This document shows, piece by piece, positions 26,044 to 34,254 of a stretch of 37,679 bases of DNA. Each line of letters begins with the position of its first letter. Position 1 is the first letter of the stretch. The stretch is from positions 1-37,679 of the forward strand of contig JAHEAZ010000023.1 in the NCBI GenBank assembly GCA_024642505.1, in the 5' to 3' direction. This DNA is from Gammaproteobacteria bacterium. GTDB taxonomy: Bacteria > Pseudomonadota > Gammaproteobacteria > Steroidobacterales > Steroidobacteraceae. The notes beneath the pieces were generated by a model. That model was given only the letters and a program-made list of their open reading frames with translations, was not told the origin of the DNA and did no database searches. A program made the position numbers and the translations under genes.

Positions 26044-27039
26044 GTGCAACTCGACTTTGAGCTGATCACCGAAGAGCGCCCCGGCCCGCGCTGGGGCGCG
26101 CTGTTCGACAAGCTGTGGCCGCACCATCGCGAGTGGTACCTGAGCGAATCGCTCAGGGACCGGCCAACCTTCCTGCAATGTCGCCGCGCGCTCGGCAGGT
26201 ACATGCCAGAAATGCTGCCGGTCTACGAGGCACTGTGCGAGCTTGCGGGTGGCGGCGACCTGGAGTCCCGCTTTCTCAGCCTGTATGGCCCTCCGGCCTA
26301 CCTGACGGCCTGCTCGCAGGCTATCTGGCAGGGGTCGCCGCCAGTGCTGGTCCGCAACTACGACTACAGTCCCCGAGCCTTTGATGCCGTGCTGCTGCGA
26401 ACCTGCTGGCTCGGCCGGCGCGTGCTTGGCATGAGCGACTGCATGTCCGGGTTGCTGGATGGAATCAACGACGCTGGCCTTGCGGTTTCACTTACCTTCG
26501 GTGGACGAAGGGTGGTCGGCGACGGCTTCGGGGTACCGGTCATCCTGCGCTACGTGCTCGAGACCTGCGAAACCGTGAGCGAGGCCGCGTCGGTGCTCAA
26601 GAGAGTTCCATGCCACATGGCCTACAACGTGACCGTGCTGGATGCGGCGGGTGAGTGGGCCACCGTGTACCTTGGGCCGGACCGAAAGGCGCTGGTTTCA
26701 CGCGTGGCGGTGGCGACCAACCACCAGGAGCGGGTGGAGTGGGCGACCCATGCTGCCGCCACCGGATCGGTCGAGCGTGAAAGGTACCTGTTGAACGAAC
26801 TCGCCCGCGGCCGGCCGTCTCGTGAGCAGTTTGTCGGAGCCTTTCTCAGGCCACCGGTTTACTCGCTCGCATTCGACCGCGGCTTCGGTACGCTCTATAC
26901 CGCGGTCTACTCGGTAAGCGACCGATCGCTGGAGCTGCGCTGGCCCGGGGGCGAGTGGGTACTCCCGCTCGATGGCACCGACGATGGGGTCCTGCCGATC
27001 AGCTATCCCCTGGCCGACGCCGCAATGACTCACGCCTGA
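26044..27039 (+). CDS. C45-type Ntn hydrolase (acyl-CoA:6-APA acyltransferase-like)
   Basis: A member of the penicillin acyltransferase / peptidase C45 fold group, which makes or breaks amide bonds and usually matures by self-cleavage before a Cys. In this 331-residue protein the likely nucleophile is Cys90 in AYLTACSQAIW, followed by the family motif VLVRNYDYSP, then LDGINDAGLAVSLTFGGR and GFGVPVILRYVLETC. Residues 1-89 would be the propeptide or alpha chain. No signal peptide is present. The start is a GTG at 26044, 25 bases after the ATP-grasp stop. The pairing with an ATP-grasp ligase and a decarboxylase argues for one amide-handling pathway; the reaction is unknown. Confidence 0.8.
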   Translation: MQLDFELITEERPGPRWGALFDKLWPHHREWYLSESLRDRPTFLQCRRALGRYMPEMLPVYEALCELAGGGDLESRFLSLYGPPAYLTACSQAIWQGSPPVLVRNYDYSPRAFDAVLLRTCWLGRRVLGMSDCMSGLLDGINDAGLAVSLTFGGRRVVGDGFGVPVILRYVLETCETVSEAASVLKRVPCHMAYNVTVLDAAGEWATVYLGPDRKALVSRVAVATNHQERVEWATHAAATGSVERERYLLNELARGRPSREQFVGAFLRPPVYSLAFDRGFGTLYTAVYSVSDRSLELRWPGGEWVLPLDGTDDGVLPISYPLADAAMTHA

Positions 27040-27088
27040 ACCGGTAGACTGGCGTAGGGTCAACTGGCCTCTGTACGGATACTCGGTG

Positions 27089-27994
27089 ATGTATAACCTG
27101 GTCATCGTTTCACCGGCGATAACGCGCTCGAACCTTGGTGGTTCCGGTCGCCTCGCCAGGATCCTGCGGATCCCGCTGGTTCGCGCCGCGCTGCTCGCGA
27201 TTTCAATCCCGGCGCTTGGCAGGCTCCACGGCTTCTATACCGATTACGTCGAGCCGTTGATAAGCGACGCCTGGGTGATGTGGGTCAGCGGTCTGGAAAA
27301 AGTGCTGATGATCTCCGTTGCGGTGGTGTCATATCGACTGCTGATCAGACTCATCGAGCGACGGGCTGCCTACGAGCTGGGCGGACGCGATGGCCTCAGG
27401 GAATTCGGGATTGGATTCGGCTTCAGCGGGATCATGATCGTGACCTGCGTGCTGTTGATCGCGATCTTCGGCAGCTACCAGGTCACGGGAATCAACCCGC
27501 CCGGAATCCTGGTCTATGCATTTGTAACAACGGCTTTCTACGCGCTGCTGGAGGACCTGCTCTTCCGGGCCATCATTTTCCGGGCCATGGAAGAATGGCT
27601 GGGGTCCTGGCTGGCCATCGCCCTGGTGGCGGGCCTGTTCGGCCTGTCCCACTACGGCAACGAGAACGCCAGCGTGTCATCCAGCGTGGCGCTGGCGGTA
27701 GGCGATCTGTCGCTGGCGGCAGCGTTCGTGCTGACTCGTCGCATCTGGATGGTCTGGGGCGTACACGTTGGCTGGAACTTCTTCCAGGAGAAGATCTTCG
27801 GCATGCCGAACAGTGGGTTCGCGGCCAGCCAGAATCTCATCGATGTCGGCATCTCCGGTCCCAGCTGGGTGACCGGCGGGGCCTTTGGGGTCGAGAACTC
27901 CATCCCCGGGGTGCTCACCAGCGTGGCGGTCGGCGCGCTGCTGATGTACTGGGCCTACCAGAAGAAACAGGTCGTGACGCCGGCCTGGATGTAA
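27089..27994 (+). CDS. CPBP-type intramembrane protease homologue
   Basis: Integral membrane protein of the CPBP (Abi/CaaX protease) family. The 301-residue protein has about seven or eight hydrophobic segments and three family motifs: EDLLFR at about residues 155-160 (canonical form EExxFR), FGLSHYGN and WGVHVGWNF, each with the expected His or Asn. The second Glu of the first motif is Asp, which may alter or abolish activity. A GTG directly before the ATG at 27089 is an alternative start. It is the last gene of the + strand series, 49 bases after the C45 gene; its stop codon overlaps the end of the mobile element. Its link to the metabolic genes is unclear. Confidence 0.8.
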   Translation: MYNLVIVSPAITRSNLGGSGRLARILRIPLVRAALLAISIPALGRLHGFYTDYVEPLISDAWVMWVSGLEKVLMISVAVVSYRLLIRLIERRAAYELGGRDGLREFGIGFGFSGIMIVTCVLLIAIFGSYQVTGINPPGILVYAFVTTAFYALLEDLLFRAIIFRAMEEWLGSWLAIALVAGLFGLSHYGNENASVSSSVALAVGDLSLAAAFVLTRRIWMVWGVHVGWNFFQEKIFGMPNSGFAASQNLIDVGISGPSWVTGGAFGVENSIPGVLTSVAVGALLMYWAYQKKQVVTPAWM

Positions 27995-28017
27995 ACCGGG
28001 GACAGTTTACTTATATG
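27993..28017 (+). repeat. Left inverted end of the RAYT element
   Basis: Begins aaaccggggacagtttactt and is the exact reverse complement of 28788-28812 over 25 bases. It also encodes the last three residues and the stop of the transposase. Confidence 0.9.
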
Positions 28018-28666
28018 GCCGTCGGCCGGGCTTGCCCTTCTGCAGGCATCGACCCGTCAAATCCTCGAGATGGGCGACGAAGCTGTCTTTTCCGATAGGT
28101 CGTCCGGTTCTCGCATGCACTCGAATGGCGTCCAGCTCACATGGATTCGCTTCCGTTCGAAGGTATCGCGCCCAGTTGCCGACGCGATCCAGCATGGGCT
28201 TGACCGTCACGAGTATGTCATCGGTCCGCTTGTTGTGAGCGTGAATGCTCGACCAGCTCCAGTCGTCGGGGCGTCGGCACAGACCTGCCCGAACCGGATT
28301 GAGTTCCGTGTACCGCACGGCTGCAAGAAGATGCCTTTCGTCCATCACCGAGGAATGGAAACGCTCCTGCCAAAGATGTCCGCGCCAGCCCTCCCGTAGG
28401 TTGATCTGGCGTGTGTATCGGCGGTGGGCCTCGCTGAAGAACGCCACCAGGCTATCGCATCGAGCCGGCACCACGACCAGGTGAACATGGTTGGGCATCA
28501 GGCAATAAGCCCAGATATCGATGCCGGCGTCCGCCCGCGCATCGGCAAGCAGCCTAAGGTAGCCGAGATAATCTTCAGGGCAGAAGAAAGTATTTTGCCG
28601 ACGGTTTCCTCGTTGCGTTACGTGGTGGGGATATCCAGGCACGACCAGCCTTGCCATCCGCGGCAT
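28007..28666 (-). CDS. REP-associated tyrosine transposase (Y1_Tnp)
   Basis: HUH single-strand nuclease of the kind that moves or processes REP sequences. The 219-residue protein begins MPRMARLVVPGYPHHVTQRG, a typical family start, and has the metal-binding HUH motif in CLMPNHVHLVV (about residues 55-65). It also has the catalytic-Tyr helix in RRYTRQINLREGWRGHLWQERF (key residues YT, N, GHLWQ.RF), and the tail motif GRPIGKDSFVAHLE typical of RAYTs rather than of classical IS200 TnpA. It appears intact. The stop codon falls inside the left inverted end. A 121-base leader separates the ATG from the right end. Confidence 0.92.
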   Translation of the reverse strand: MPRMARLVVPGYPHHVTQRGNRRQNTFFCPEDYLGYLRLLADARADAGIDIWAYCLMPNHVHLVVVPARCDSLVAFFSEAHRRYTRQINLREGWRGHLWQERFHSSVMDERHLLAAVRYTELNPVRAGLCRRPDDWSWSSIHAHNKRTDDILVTVKPMLDRVGNWARYLRTEANPCELDAIRVHARTGRPIGKDSFVAHLEDLTGRCLQKGKPGRRPYK

Positions 28667-28787
28667 GGGCGATTTCCTGATGCTATAGGCAAGGACCGCT
28701 CTGTCTCAGTCGTCATCTTGAATGCATCTTCGACGACAAGGTGGTCGAGAAACTGCCGGATATCTGCAACAAATGGCGGACAGACTT

Positions 28788-28812
28788 CATATAAGTAAAC
28801 TGTCCCCGGTTT
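28788..28812 (-). repeat. Right inverted end of the RAYT element
   Basis: Exact reverse complement of the left end at 27993-28017. The flavin oxidase stop codon (28813-28815) follows at once. Confidence 0.9.
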
Positions 28813-30309
28813 TCAGGCGAGCCTGGCGAGCAGCTCGGCGACAGCACGGTCAGCCGATTCCGAGGCTCCCTCCATGCCGGGCTGCGTAATCGCAGCATGC
28901 TCGCCGGCGAAGTGCAGTCGGCCCCAGGCCTGTGCCGCCATCGGGCGCAGGCGCCCGATCTGGCCCGGCGCGTAAAAGGGGTAGGCGCCGCCGGCAAACG
29001 GATCGTTCGCCCAGGACACCGATGCGACAGCCTCGACCGCGCCCTTCGTGGCGGGGCGCAACTCGGCGAGCACCTGCTCGGCAAAGCGGTGCCGCTGCTC
29101 CTGGTCCATCGCGTCGAGCCGCTCGGCGCCCGGCCCGTCGGCATGGCTCACCAAACCTACGACTTCACCGGCCGGGTCGCGTAGCGGGAAGATTCGCTCG
29201 AGCGCGCTGTCGGTCCACATGGTTCCGGGCAGGCCGTCCTGCTCCCAGAATGGTCGCGTGATGCGGAAGTAAGTGCGGGTGATCGGTGTGCAGGCAATCT
29301 CGCGGAATGCGGCCAGCTGCCCCGCGGGCGGGGCGGGGTCGAACTTGAGCCGGGCGAGCACGGGCAGCGGCAGGGTCGAGATCCCGTATTCGGCTTCATA
29401 CATCTTGCCGCCAACGCAGACGACGACCAGTTTCTCCGGCGTACTGGCGATGCTTGCAACGACCTGCCCGGTTATCGGTCGCTGCTTCAACGCGCCGGCG
29501 AGTTTCTCGATAAATACCGTCGCGCCTTCAGGAAATTCCAGCGGCAGCCCGCCCACGGCCGCGGCGCGGCGCTGCGAGTCGCGCAGGGCCCAGAGCGCCG
29601 AGGCCTTCGACAGGCCGGGGCAGTTCGGCGCGACATCCATCAACTGCAGCGCCGTGGGTGTTGCGCCCAGCTTGCTCAGGTAAGTCTCGAGTGATGTCGC
29701 ATCGAGGTCAGCGTGCTCAGCGCGGGTCCAGGCCTCGGCGTCCTGAAGAGGATTCTCTGCCGCCAGGTAGGTTGCAAGCAGGCGATCGGGCGACGTCTGC
29801 CGCTCGCGTTCCGACAACTCAGGAAGGGCGTCGATCCAGTTTCCCTGGAGGACCATCCGCCCGCGCCAGGCGATCAGTGACCCTGGCCCACCGCGCCGAT
29901 CGGGGACCTTGCCCTGCGCATGACAGGCCTTGCAGGGACCGGTCTTGGGACCATGGCCCATGGCCGGTGTCTCAAGCGATGCGCCGATGCGTTCCGCCAT
30001 GCCTTGCATACGCAGGTACGACCGGCCGAGCACCGAGCCGCCCGTCTCTGGCCGCCCGGGCAGGTCGTCGAGCGTGTGCAGGCGACCGCCGATGCGGGAC
30101 CGGCCTTCGAGGACAGTCACGTCGAAACCCTGGTCCTCCAGAAGCAGGGCGCTGCGCAGGCCGGCGAGGCCGGCTCCGAGCACGAGCACCCTCGGCCGCG
30201 GCTGGGCCATGAGCGGCATGGCGGGCAGCGACCACAACAATGCTCCCCCAGCCGAGGCTCGTGCCATGGATCGCAGGAACTGGCGGCGAGTACTGCATCG
30301 GCGGTGCAT
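28813..30309 (-). CDS. Tat-exported flavin amine oxidase with a CxxCH motif
   Basis: FAD-dependent oxidase or dehydrogenase of the amine oxidase family, expected in the periplasm. The 498-residue protein starts with a twin-arginine signal (STRRQFLRSM), then the dinucleotide motif VLVLGAGLAGL (41-51) and the GGRLHTL motif (74-80), and ends with the FAD-binding GRLHFAGEHAAITQPGMEGA. Between them, at residues 126-130, is CKACH, a c-type heme-binding motif inside an apparent insertion (about 117-140). This is unusual for the family. ATG 30309 follows ggagg at good spacing. It lies 129 bases after the cytochrome remnant and closes the FecI/FecR-controlled cluster. Substrate is unknown; electrons may leave by heme rather than by oxygen. 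Confidence 0.85.
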   Translation of the reverse strand: MHRRCSTRRQFLRSMARASAGGALLWSLPAMPLMAQPRPRVLVLGAGLAGLRSALLLEDQGFDVTVLEGRSRIGGRLHTLDDLPGRPETGGSVLGRSYLRMQGMAERIGASLETPAMGHGPKTGPCKACHAQGKVPDRRGGPGSLIAWRGRMVLQGNWIDALPELSERERQTSPDRLLATYLAAENPLQDAEAWTRAEHADLDATSLETYLSKLGATPTALQLMDVAPNCPGLSKASALWALRDSQRRAAAVGGLPLEFPEGATVFIEKLAGALKQRPITGQVVASIASTPEKLVVVCVGGKMYEAEYGISTLPLPVLARLKFDPAPPAGQLAAFREIACTPITRTYFRITRPFWEQDGLPGTMWTDSALERIFPLRDPAGEVVGLVSHADGPGAERLDAMDQEQRHRFAEQVLAELRPATKGAVEAVASVSWANDPFAGGAYPFYAPGQIGRLRPMAAQAWGRLHFAGEHAAITQPGMEGASESADRAVAELLARLA

Positions 30310-30438
30310 CGTCGGTCCTCCGGATGTTCTTGCCGAGGCAAGGCCGATGGTCGTCGTTCTGCCGGACGTCCGTCAATTCAGGAAAGTCCGCTACGGTGGT
30401 CGAGGCGGCCGCCGGCGAGGTCGTTCGTCAGTAGGCCG

Positions 30439-30774
30439 TCAATCGCCTCCGTTGGAGCCGTTGTGGCAGTCGTAGCAGCCGACTTCAACGCCCCTGGCCA
30501 CTGTGCGCGATCCCCAGTTCCGCTGCGTCGCAGTCCGCGAGAGCGTGCTGCCGCGGAAGTCCGTGCCGTGGCAGGCTGCACAGGCCTGGCGATTCTGCCT
30601 GGCGAGCGAACCGTGACCGCCGCTGGTCCAGCGAGAGTCGCCGACCCCGTGCAGGCCGTGTGGGCCGCCGAGCGACCGGGCCAGGGTACCCGCACCGTGA
30701 CAGGCCGAACAGTCGGAGATCGTTCCGGAATGCCCTTGCAGTTCGCCACCGGTTGGACGCTGACGGGTGCGCAA
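30439..30774 (-). pseudogene. C-terminal part of a multiheme cytochrome c, three CxxCH, no proper start
   Basis: After the TonB receptor's stop, one minus-strand frame encodes a clear cytochrome tail: CSACHG, CAACHG and CYDCHNG, with the intervening GPHGLHGVG and GTDFRGSTLSR segments seen in long multiheme cytochromes. There is no ATG or GTG in frame after the receptor gene; the first possible start is TTG 30774 without a ribosome site, giving about 111 residues and no signal peptide. Without export, heme c could not be attached. The frame stays open upstream to 31152 only as a shadow of the receptor gene. So it is probably a truncated remnant, or a gene whose 5' part was lost by deletion or a sequencing frameshift. 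Confidence 0.65.
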
Positions 30775-30812
30775 ATCAATCGCCGCGTCAGCCCTCGAGG
30801 TTGGCTCGCGTC

Positions 30813-33155
30813 TCAGAATTTCCAGAGGACGCCGATCGACGGCACCAACGGCAGCCAGTGACGGACCTCCGATTCGAGCACGACGCTGCCATCCTCCTCG
30901 GTCTCGTAGGAGAAATCCGTGCAGCAGGGGTTGCGCCGGTCGAGAGCGTTTGTGACCTCTACAAACGCGTTCAGTGTTCCACGCTTCATCTGGAAGTCTC
31001 GGCTCACGCGAAAATCCACTGACGAGAAGTCGGCGTAACGCTGGCGATTGCGCGGGCCGACGATTGCCACCGGCCCGGATCCGGAATCCACCAGCCGGAC
31101 CTGCGTCACTGGCCAGCCGCTGTGGTAGGTGCCCGCCAGGGTGACCAGCCATCCGGAGTCGGACCAGGTCACCCCGCCACTCACTGCGTTCGCCTGGTTC
31201 CAGCTGCGCACGGTCCTATCGCCGGCTGTCGTGTCCTCCACCCGTGACCAGGTGTAGCTGATCCAGCCGCTCCAGGGATCGCTGCCCTTGCGCGTCAGTA
31301 ACAGCTCGGCGCCTTCCGCGACCGCGGCCGCAGGCGCTATGCGTACGCGGTCCCAGCGCAGCTCGGGCGCCAGTGACAAGGGGTCGAACAGGGACTCGAA
31401 GCGAATCCTCGGCCGGCCATAGTCCTTTTGATAGGCTTCAATCCGGACCGAGAAACCTGCGGACAGGTTGCGCTCGACGCCGATGATGGCGTGGTCGGCA
31501 TACTGGGCCCGCTGGAACTCGTCGATGCCGTCCTCGACCTGCAGTTCCTCGATACCCTGGAACTGTTCATATCGCCCCCAGCTCGCCCGCAACCGTGTCG
31601 CATCGCCCAGGTTCCAGACGATGTTGGCACGCGGCGCAACCGGGTTGTCTGCATCCTCGCCGTAGGTCTGGGTGTCCCAGCGCAGGCCCAGCTCGGCGGT
31701 CAGCGCGTCGGTGATCCTGAATCGGCTGCTCAGGTATGCCGCGTAGTGTGCACCGGATGGCTCGGGCGCCAGGCTCTGGTCGATTTCCTGGGAGGGACTG
31801 CCGGGAAAAGGGTATCCGGCTTCAAAGAGGATGTGCCCCTGGTAATTGTAGCGAGCATGCAGCCAGCGTACTTCCGCCCCAAAGCGGTGTACCCAGTGAT
31901 CCGTGGCATAACTACCGTCGAGCTTCAGGCCGATCGCTTCATAGTCGCGATTGTCGTCCACGTAGCCATTGCGCTGGCCCTCCTCGCTGACTTCGCCGGT
32001 GCGTTCGGAGGACACGTCCGTGTAGGACAGGACCGCCTTTCCGTGCAGGCTTGCCGACCAGTCGTGATCCAGCGCCGCCCACAGGTAGGTGTTGTGATAC
32101 TCGGCGTCCACCTGCTCGGTTTCTGCCGGGTTCGAGACCGTAGCCTTGTCGCTCGACAGCAGCATGTGCACGCTGCCGTAGGTGGCGGGCGAGAACTCAT
32201 AGTCGACGCGCGCGAATCCATCCATGTATTGCGGCTCGCCCAGGTCAGAGTCAAGCGTATCGGCCACGACATCGAGGTTGCTGCGTCGAATCGAGGCCAG
32301 CCACTGACCACGACCGTCAGCGAATCGCCGCGAGGCGAGGCCGTTGACATGGAACAGGCTCAGTCCCAGCTCGTAATAGCGGTCGGCGGCGGGGTGAACG
32401 GACCGGGCGTCGATGATCGCGCTCATCCGGTCGCCGTAATCAGCGGTGAATCCGCCCGCATAGACGTCGATGCTATCGACGACCCGCTGGTCGAGCACGC
32501 TGACTGGACTCTGCAGGAGCCGCAGGTGGAACGGCTCGTACATGGGCAGTCCGTCGAACACGATCAGCGTCTCGTTCTCCTCGCCGCCGCGCATGTGCGC
32601 GAGCCCGGATAGTCCGTTGCTTGCCGCCCCGGGCAGGCGATGTACCGCCTTGAGGGAGTCGTCGGCCAGGTGGGGCATGGCCTCGACCTGTATCTGCGTC
32701 AGGAACGTATGAACGTCCGGGATTTCCGCGGCAAGCGAATAGCGGCTCGCGGTCACGACGACGTTCTGGAGGGGTGCAACCGACCTCGGCGCCATGGCAC
32801 CCTGGTTCGTGGCGACCGTCGACGGCGATTCGGCCTTCACTATGGCGTACACCTTGCCTGCAACCTGGCTGGCACGGAGACCATGTGGCTCGAGAAGCTG
32901 GGCGAGCACCTCGAGGTCCGTGCCCGGCGACGGTTCGCGGATCACCCGCAGGGATGGCGGAACGATCGCGCTGTTGTAGACGAGTTCCAGTCCTCGTGAT
33001 GAAAACTCCGGCAGCACGGCGTCAAGCGGCAGGCCGAGATACGGCGGTCCGGCCAGGGCGACGGCGGAATACCAGAGGGCGAGGGCGGCAACGGTCAGGC
33101 TGGCGCTGCGTCGCGATCGGCTCGGGTCAGTTTGAAGAACAAGAGGTGGGGGCAT
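30813..33155 (-). CDS. TonB-dependent receptor with STN signalling domain (FecA-like)
   Basis: Outer-membrane receptor that takes up a ligand and signals through the FecR/FecI pair. The 780-residue protein has a signal peptide (SASLTVAALALWYSAVALAG). It is followed by an STN domain at about 38-105 (LPLDAVLPEFSSRGLELVYN), a plug at about 120-230 (NVVVTASRYSLA, LIVFDGLPMY, VDVYAGGFTADYGDRMSAII-like) and a beta-barrel ending in the outer-membrane-type terminal Phe (GVLWKF). I chose ATG 33155; the TTG 24 bases upstream lies inside a hairpin and precedes a poor leader. It is the third gene of the sigma/anti-sigma/receptor set. The ligand is unknown; iron chelate or heme is only a guess. Confidence 0.88.
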   Translation of the reverse strand: MPPPLVLQTDPSRSRRSASLTVAALALWYSAVALAGPPYLGLPLDAVLPEFSSRGLELVYNSAIVPPSLRVIREPSPGTDLEVLAQLLEPHGLRASQVAGKVYAIVKAESPSTVATNQGAMAPRSVAPLQNVVVTASRYSLAAEIPDVHTFLTQIQVEAMPHLADDSLKAVHRLPGAASNGLSGLAHMRGGEENETLIVFDGLPMYEPFHLRLLQSPVSVLDQRVVDSIDVYAGGFTADYGDRMSAIIDARSVHPAADRYYELGLSLFHVNGLASRRFADGRGQWLASIRRSNLDVVADTLDSDLGEPQYMDGFARVDYEFSPATYGSVHMLLSSDKATVSNPAETEQVDAEYHNTYLWAALDHDWSASLHGKAVLSYTDVSSERTGEVSEEGQRNGYVDDNRDYEAIGLKLDGSYATDHWVHRFGAEVRWLHARYNYQGHILFEAGYPFPGSPSQEIDQSLAPEPSGAHYAAYLSSRFRITDALTAELGLRWDTQTYGEDADNPVAPRANIVWNLGDATRLRASWGRYEQFQGIEELQVEDGIDEFQRAQYADHAIIGVERNLSAGFSVRIEAYQKDYGRPRIRFESLFDPLSLAPELRWDRVRIAPAAAVAEGAELLLTRKGSDPWSGWISYTWSRVEDTTAGDRTVRSWNQANAVSGGVTWSDSGWLVTLAGTYHSGWPVTQVRLVDSGSGPVAIVGPRNRQRYADFSSVDFRVSRDFQMKRGTLNAFVEVTNALDRRNPCCTDFSYETEEDGSVVLESEVRHWLPLVPSIGVLWKF

Positions 33156-33169
33156 GGCTGCTTCGCGCA

Positions 33170-33187
33170 CCGACGCCAATGCGTCGG
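33170..33187 (-). promoter_or_regulatory. Hairpin just upstream of the receptor start
   Basis: ccgacgc (33170-33176) and gcgtcgg (33181-33187) form a perfect 7-bp stem with a 4-base loop, 15 bases before the receptor ATG and after the FecR stop. It could limit ribosome access or be a processing site; no T-run follows. Confidence 0.45.
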
Positions 33188-33240
33188 CGTCGCGATAGTA
33201 ACCGAGCCAGCCAACCTCTCCCAGCCAGGGACAGCGAATG

Positions 33241-34245
33241 TCAGGACGCGGGTTCTTCGATCCGGATCCGGTCGGCCTGGATTTCCAGTCTCAGTGGCGT
33301 GGTCGACAGCACGGCCGAGATCGCCTGCTCGGGTGTCAGGCCCGCAACGGAGCCGCGCAGGACGATGGCATGTGCCTGTTGGGCCGCCGTTGGCGAGGCA
33401 TAGTCTACGGCGCGTCCCGTTTCCCGGCCGGCCCAGGCCAGGAATGTGTCGACCGACTTGCCTTCGATTGAAAACGGTGGCGTAACCAGCCCGATCCAGG
33501 CCCACTGGCCGGCATGGACCGGCAATGGCGCTCGCGTGACGCCGCCGTCGGCAAAAATGAGCTGCTCGCCCGCGCCTCCTACCACGGTTGTGGCCTTCGT
33601 GCCTACTTCGACGCGACCTTCGCGCACAGCGACCTGCAACGCGCCGTCCAGCAGGCGCGCTTGGTACTGCGTGCCGAGATGCCGCACGTCGCCCAGCGGG
33701 GTGCCGATCTCCAGGTCACGCAGCCTTGCCTCGGCGCCCTCGCCGGAGTCCACATACACGCCGCCGCGAGCCAGCACGGCATGGCTCGAATCGACCAGCG
33801 CGAGCTGCGTGCCGGTGTCGAGGCGGACCTCGATCCCATTGTTGAACTTCACGGCGACTCTCCCGGAGTCGTTCGTCCTCAGTTCGTCCCCGGGTCTCAG
33901 GCTCACCGCGGTCGCGGCACTTACCCAGTCCTCGCCCAATCCGACGCGGTATTCCACGCCTCCCTCGACGCGGGCGACAGAGGCGACCGGATCGCTCGCC
34001 GGCAGATACAGTGGGCGTGCCAGCCATACGGCCACGGCGGCGGCGCCCAGGCCGGCTGCCGCGGCCCATGCCGTGAAGTTACGCCGCTGCCTGCGGCCGG
34101 CAACGGTAGCGCGCCACTCGGCCTCCACAGCCGCGCGCACCTCCGCTGCCGCGCCGTCTGCCAGCCGGGGCCGGGGTCCCGCGGCACTGATCAGCGCGGC
34201 GACGTCGCGGTCTTCTGCATTCACGACATTTTCTCTTTCTTGCAT
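33241..34245 (-). CDS. FecR-family anti-sigma factor
   Basis: Inner-membrane regulator that passes the receptor's signal to the ECF sigma factor. The 334-residue protein has a cytoplasmic N-terminal part (1-55), one membrane segment (about 57-77, Ala/Val-rich), and a periplasmic FecR domain. That domain includes LRPGDELRTNDSGRVAVKFNNG and IGTPLGDVRHLGTQYQ, key FecR signatures. It ends in a C-terminal STN-like domain (FSIEGKSVDTFLAWAGRETG, then GLTPEQAISAVLSTTPL), which would contact the receptor's own STN domain. ATG 34245 follows gaggggg; the sigma gene ends 9 bases upstream, so the two are one unit. Confidence 0.9.
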   Translation of the reverse strand: MQERENVVNAEDRDVAALISAAGPRPRLADGAAAEVRAAVEAEWRATVAGRRQRRNFTAWAAAAGLGAAAVAVWLARPLYLPASDPVASVARVEGGVEYRVGLGEDWVSAATAVSLRPGDELRTNDSGRVAVKFNNGIEVRLDTGTQLALVDSSHAVLARGGVYVDSGEGAEARLRDLEIGTPLGDVRHLGTQYQARLLDGALQVAVREGRVEVGTKATTVVGGAGEQLIFADGGVTRAPLPVHAGQWAWIGLVTPPFSIEGKSVDTFLAWAGRETGRAVDYASPTAAQQAHAIVLRGSVAGLTPEQAISAVLSTTPLRLEIQADRIRIEEPAS

Positions 34246-34254
34246 TCGTCCCCC

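Larger units (their letters stand above)
27993..28812. mobile_element. RAYT/IS200-like element with 25-bp inverted ends
   Basis: An 820-bp unit bounded by perfect 25-bp inverted repeats (27993-28017 and 28788-28812) and carrying a single Y1-type transposase gene on the minus strand. The left end overlaps the last two bases of the CPBP stop codon; the right end touches the stop codon of the flavin oxidase gene. No accessory tnpB gene and no clear target-site duplication was seen, in keeping with single-strand HUH transposition. Confidence 0.85.

Noticed and set aside
30775..31152. Upstream extension of the cytochrome frame
   Set aside because: It overlaps the receptor's barrel in another frame and reads as low-quality sequence; only the part after 30774 is cytochrome-like.
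33177..33179. TTG start for the TonB receptor
   Set aside because: It lies in the loop of a hairpin with no ribosome site; ATG 33155 gives a normal signal peptide.
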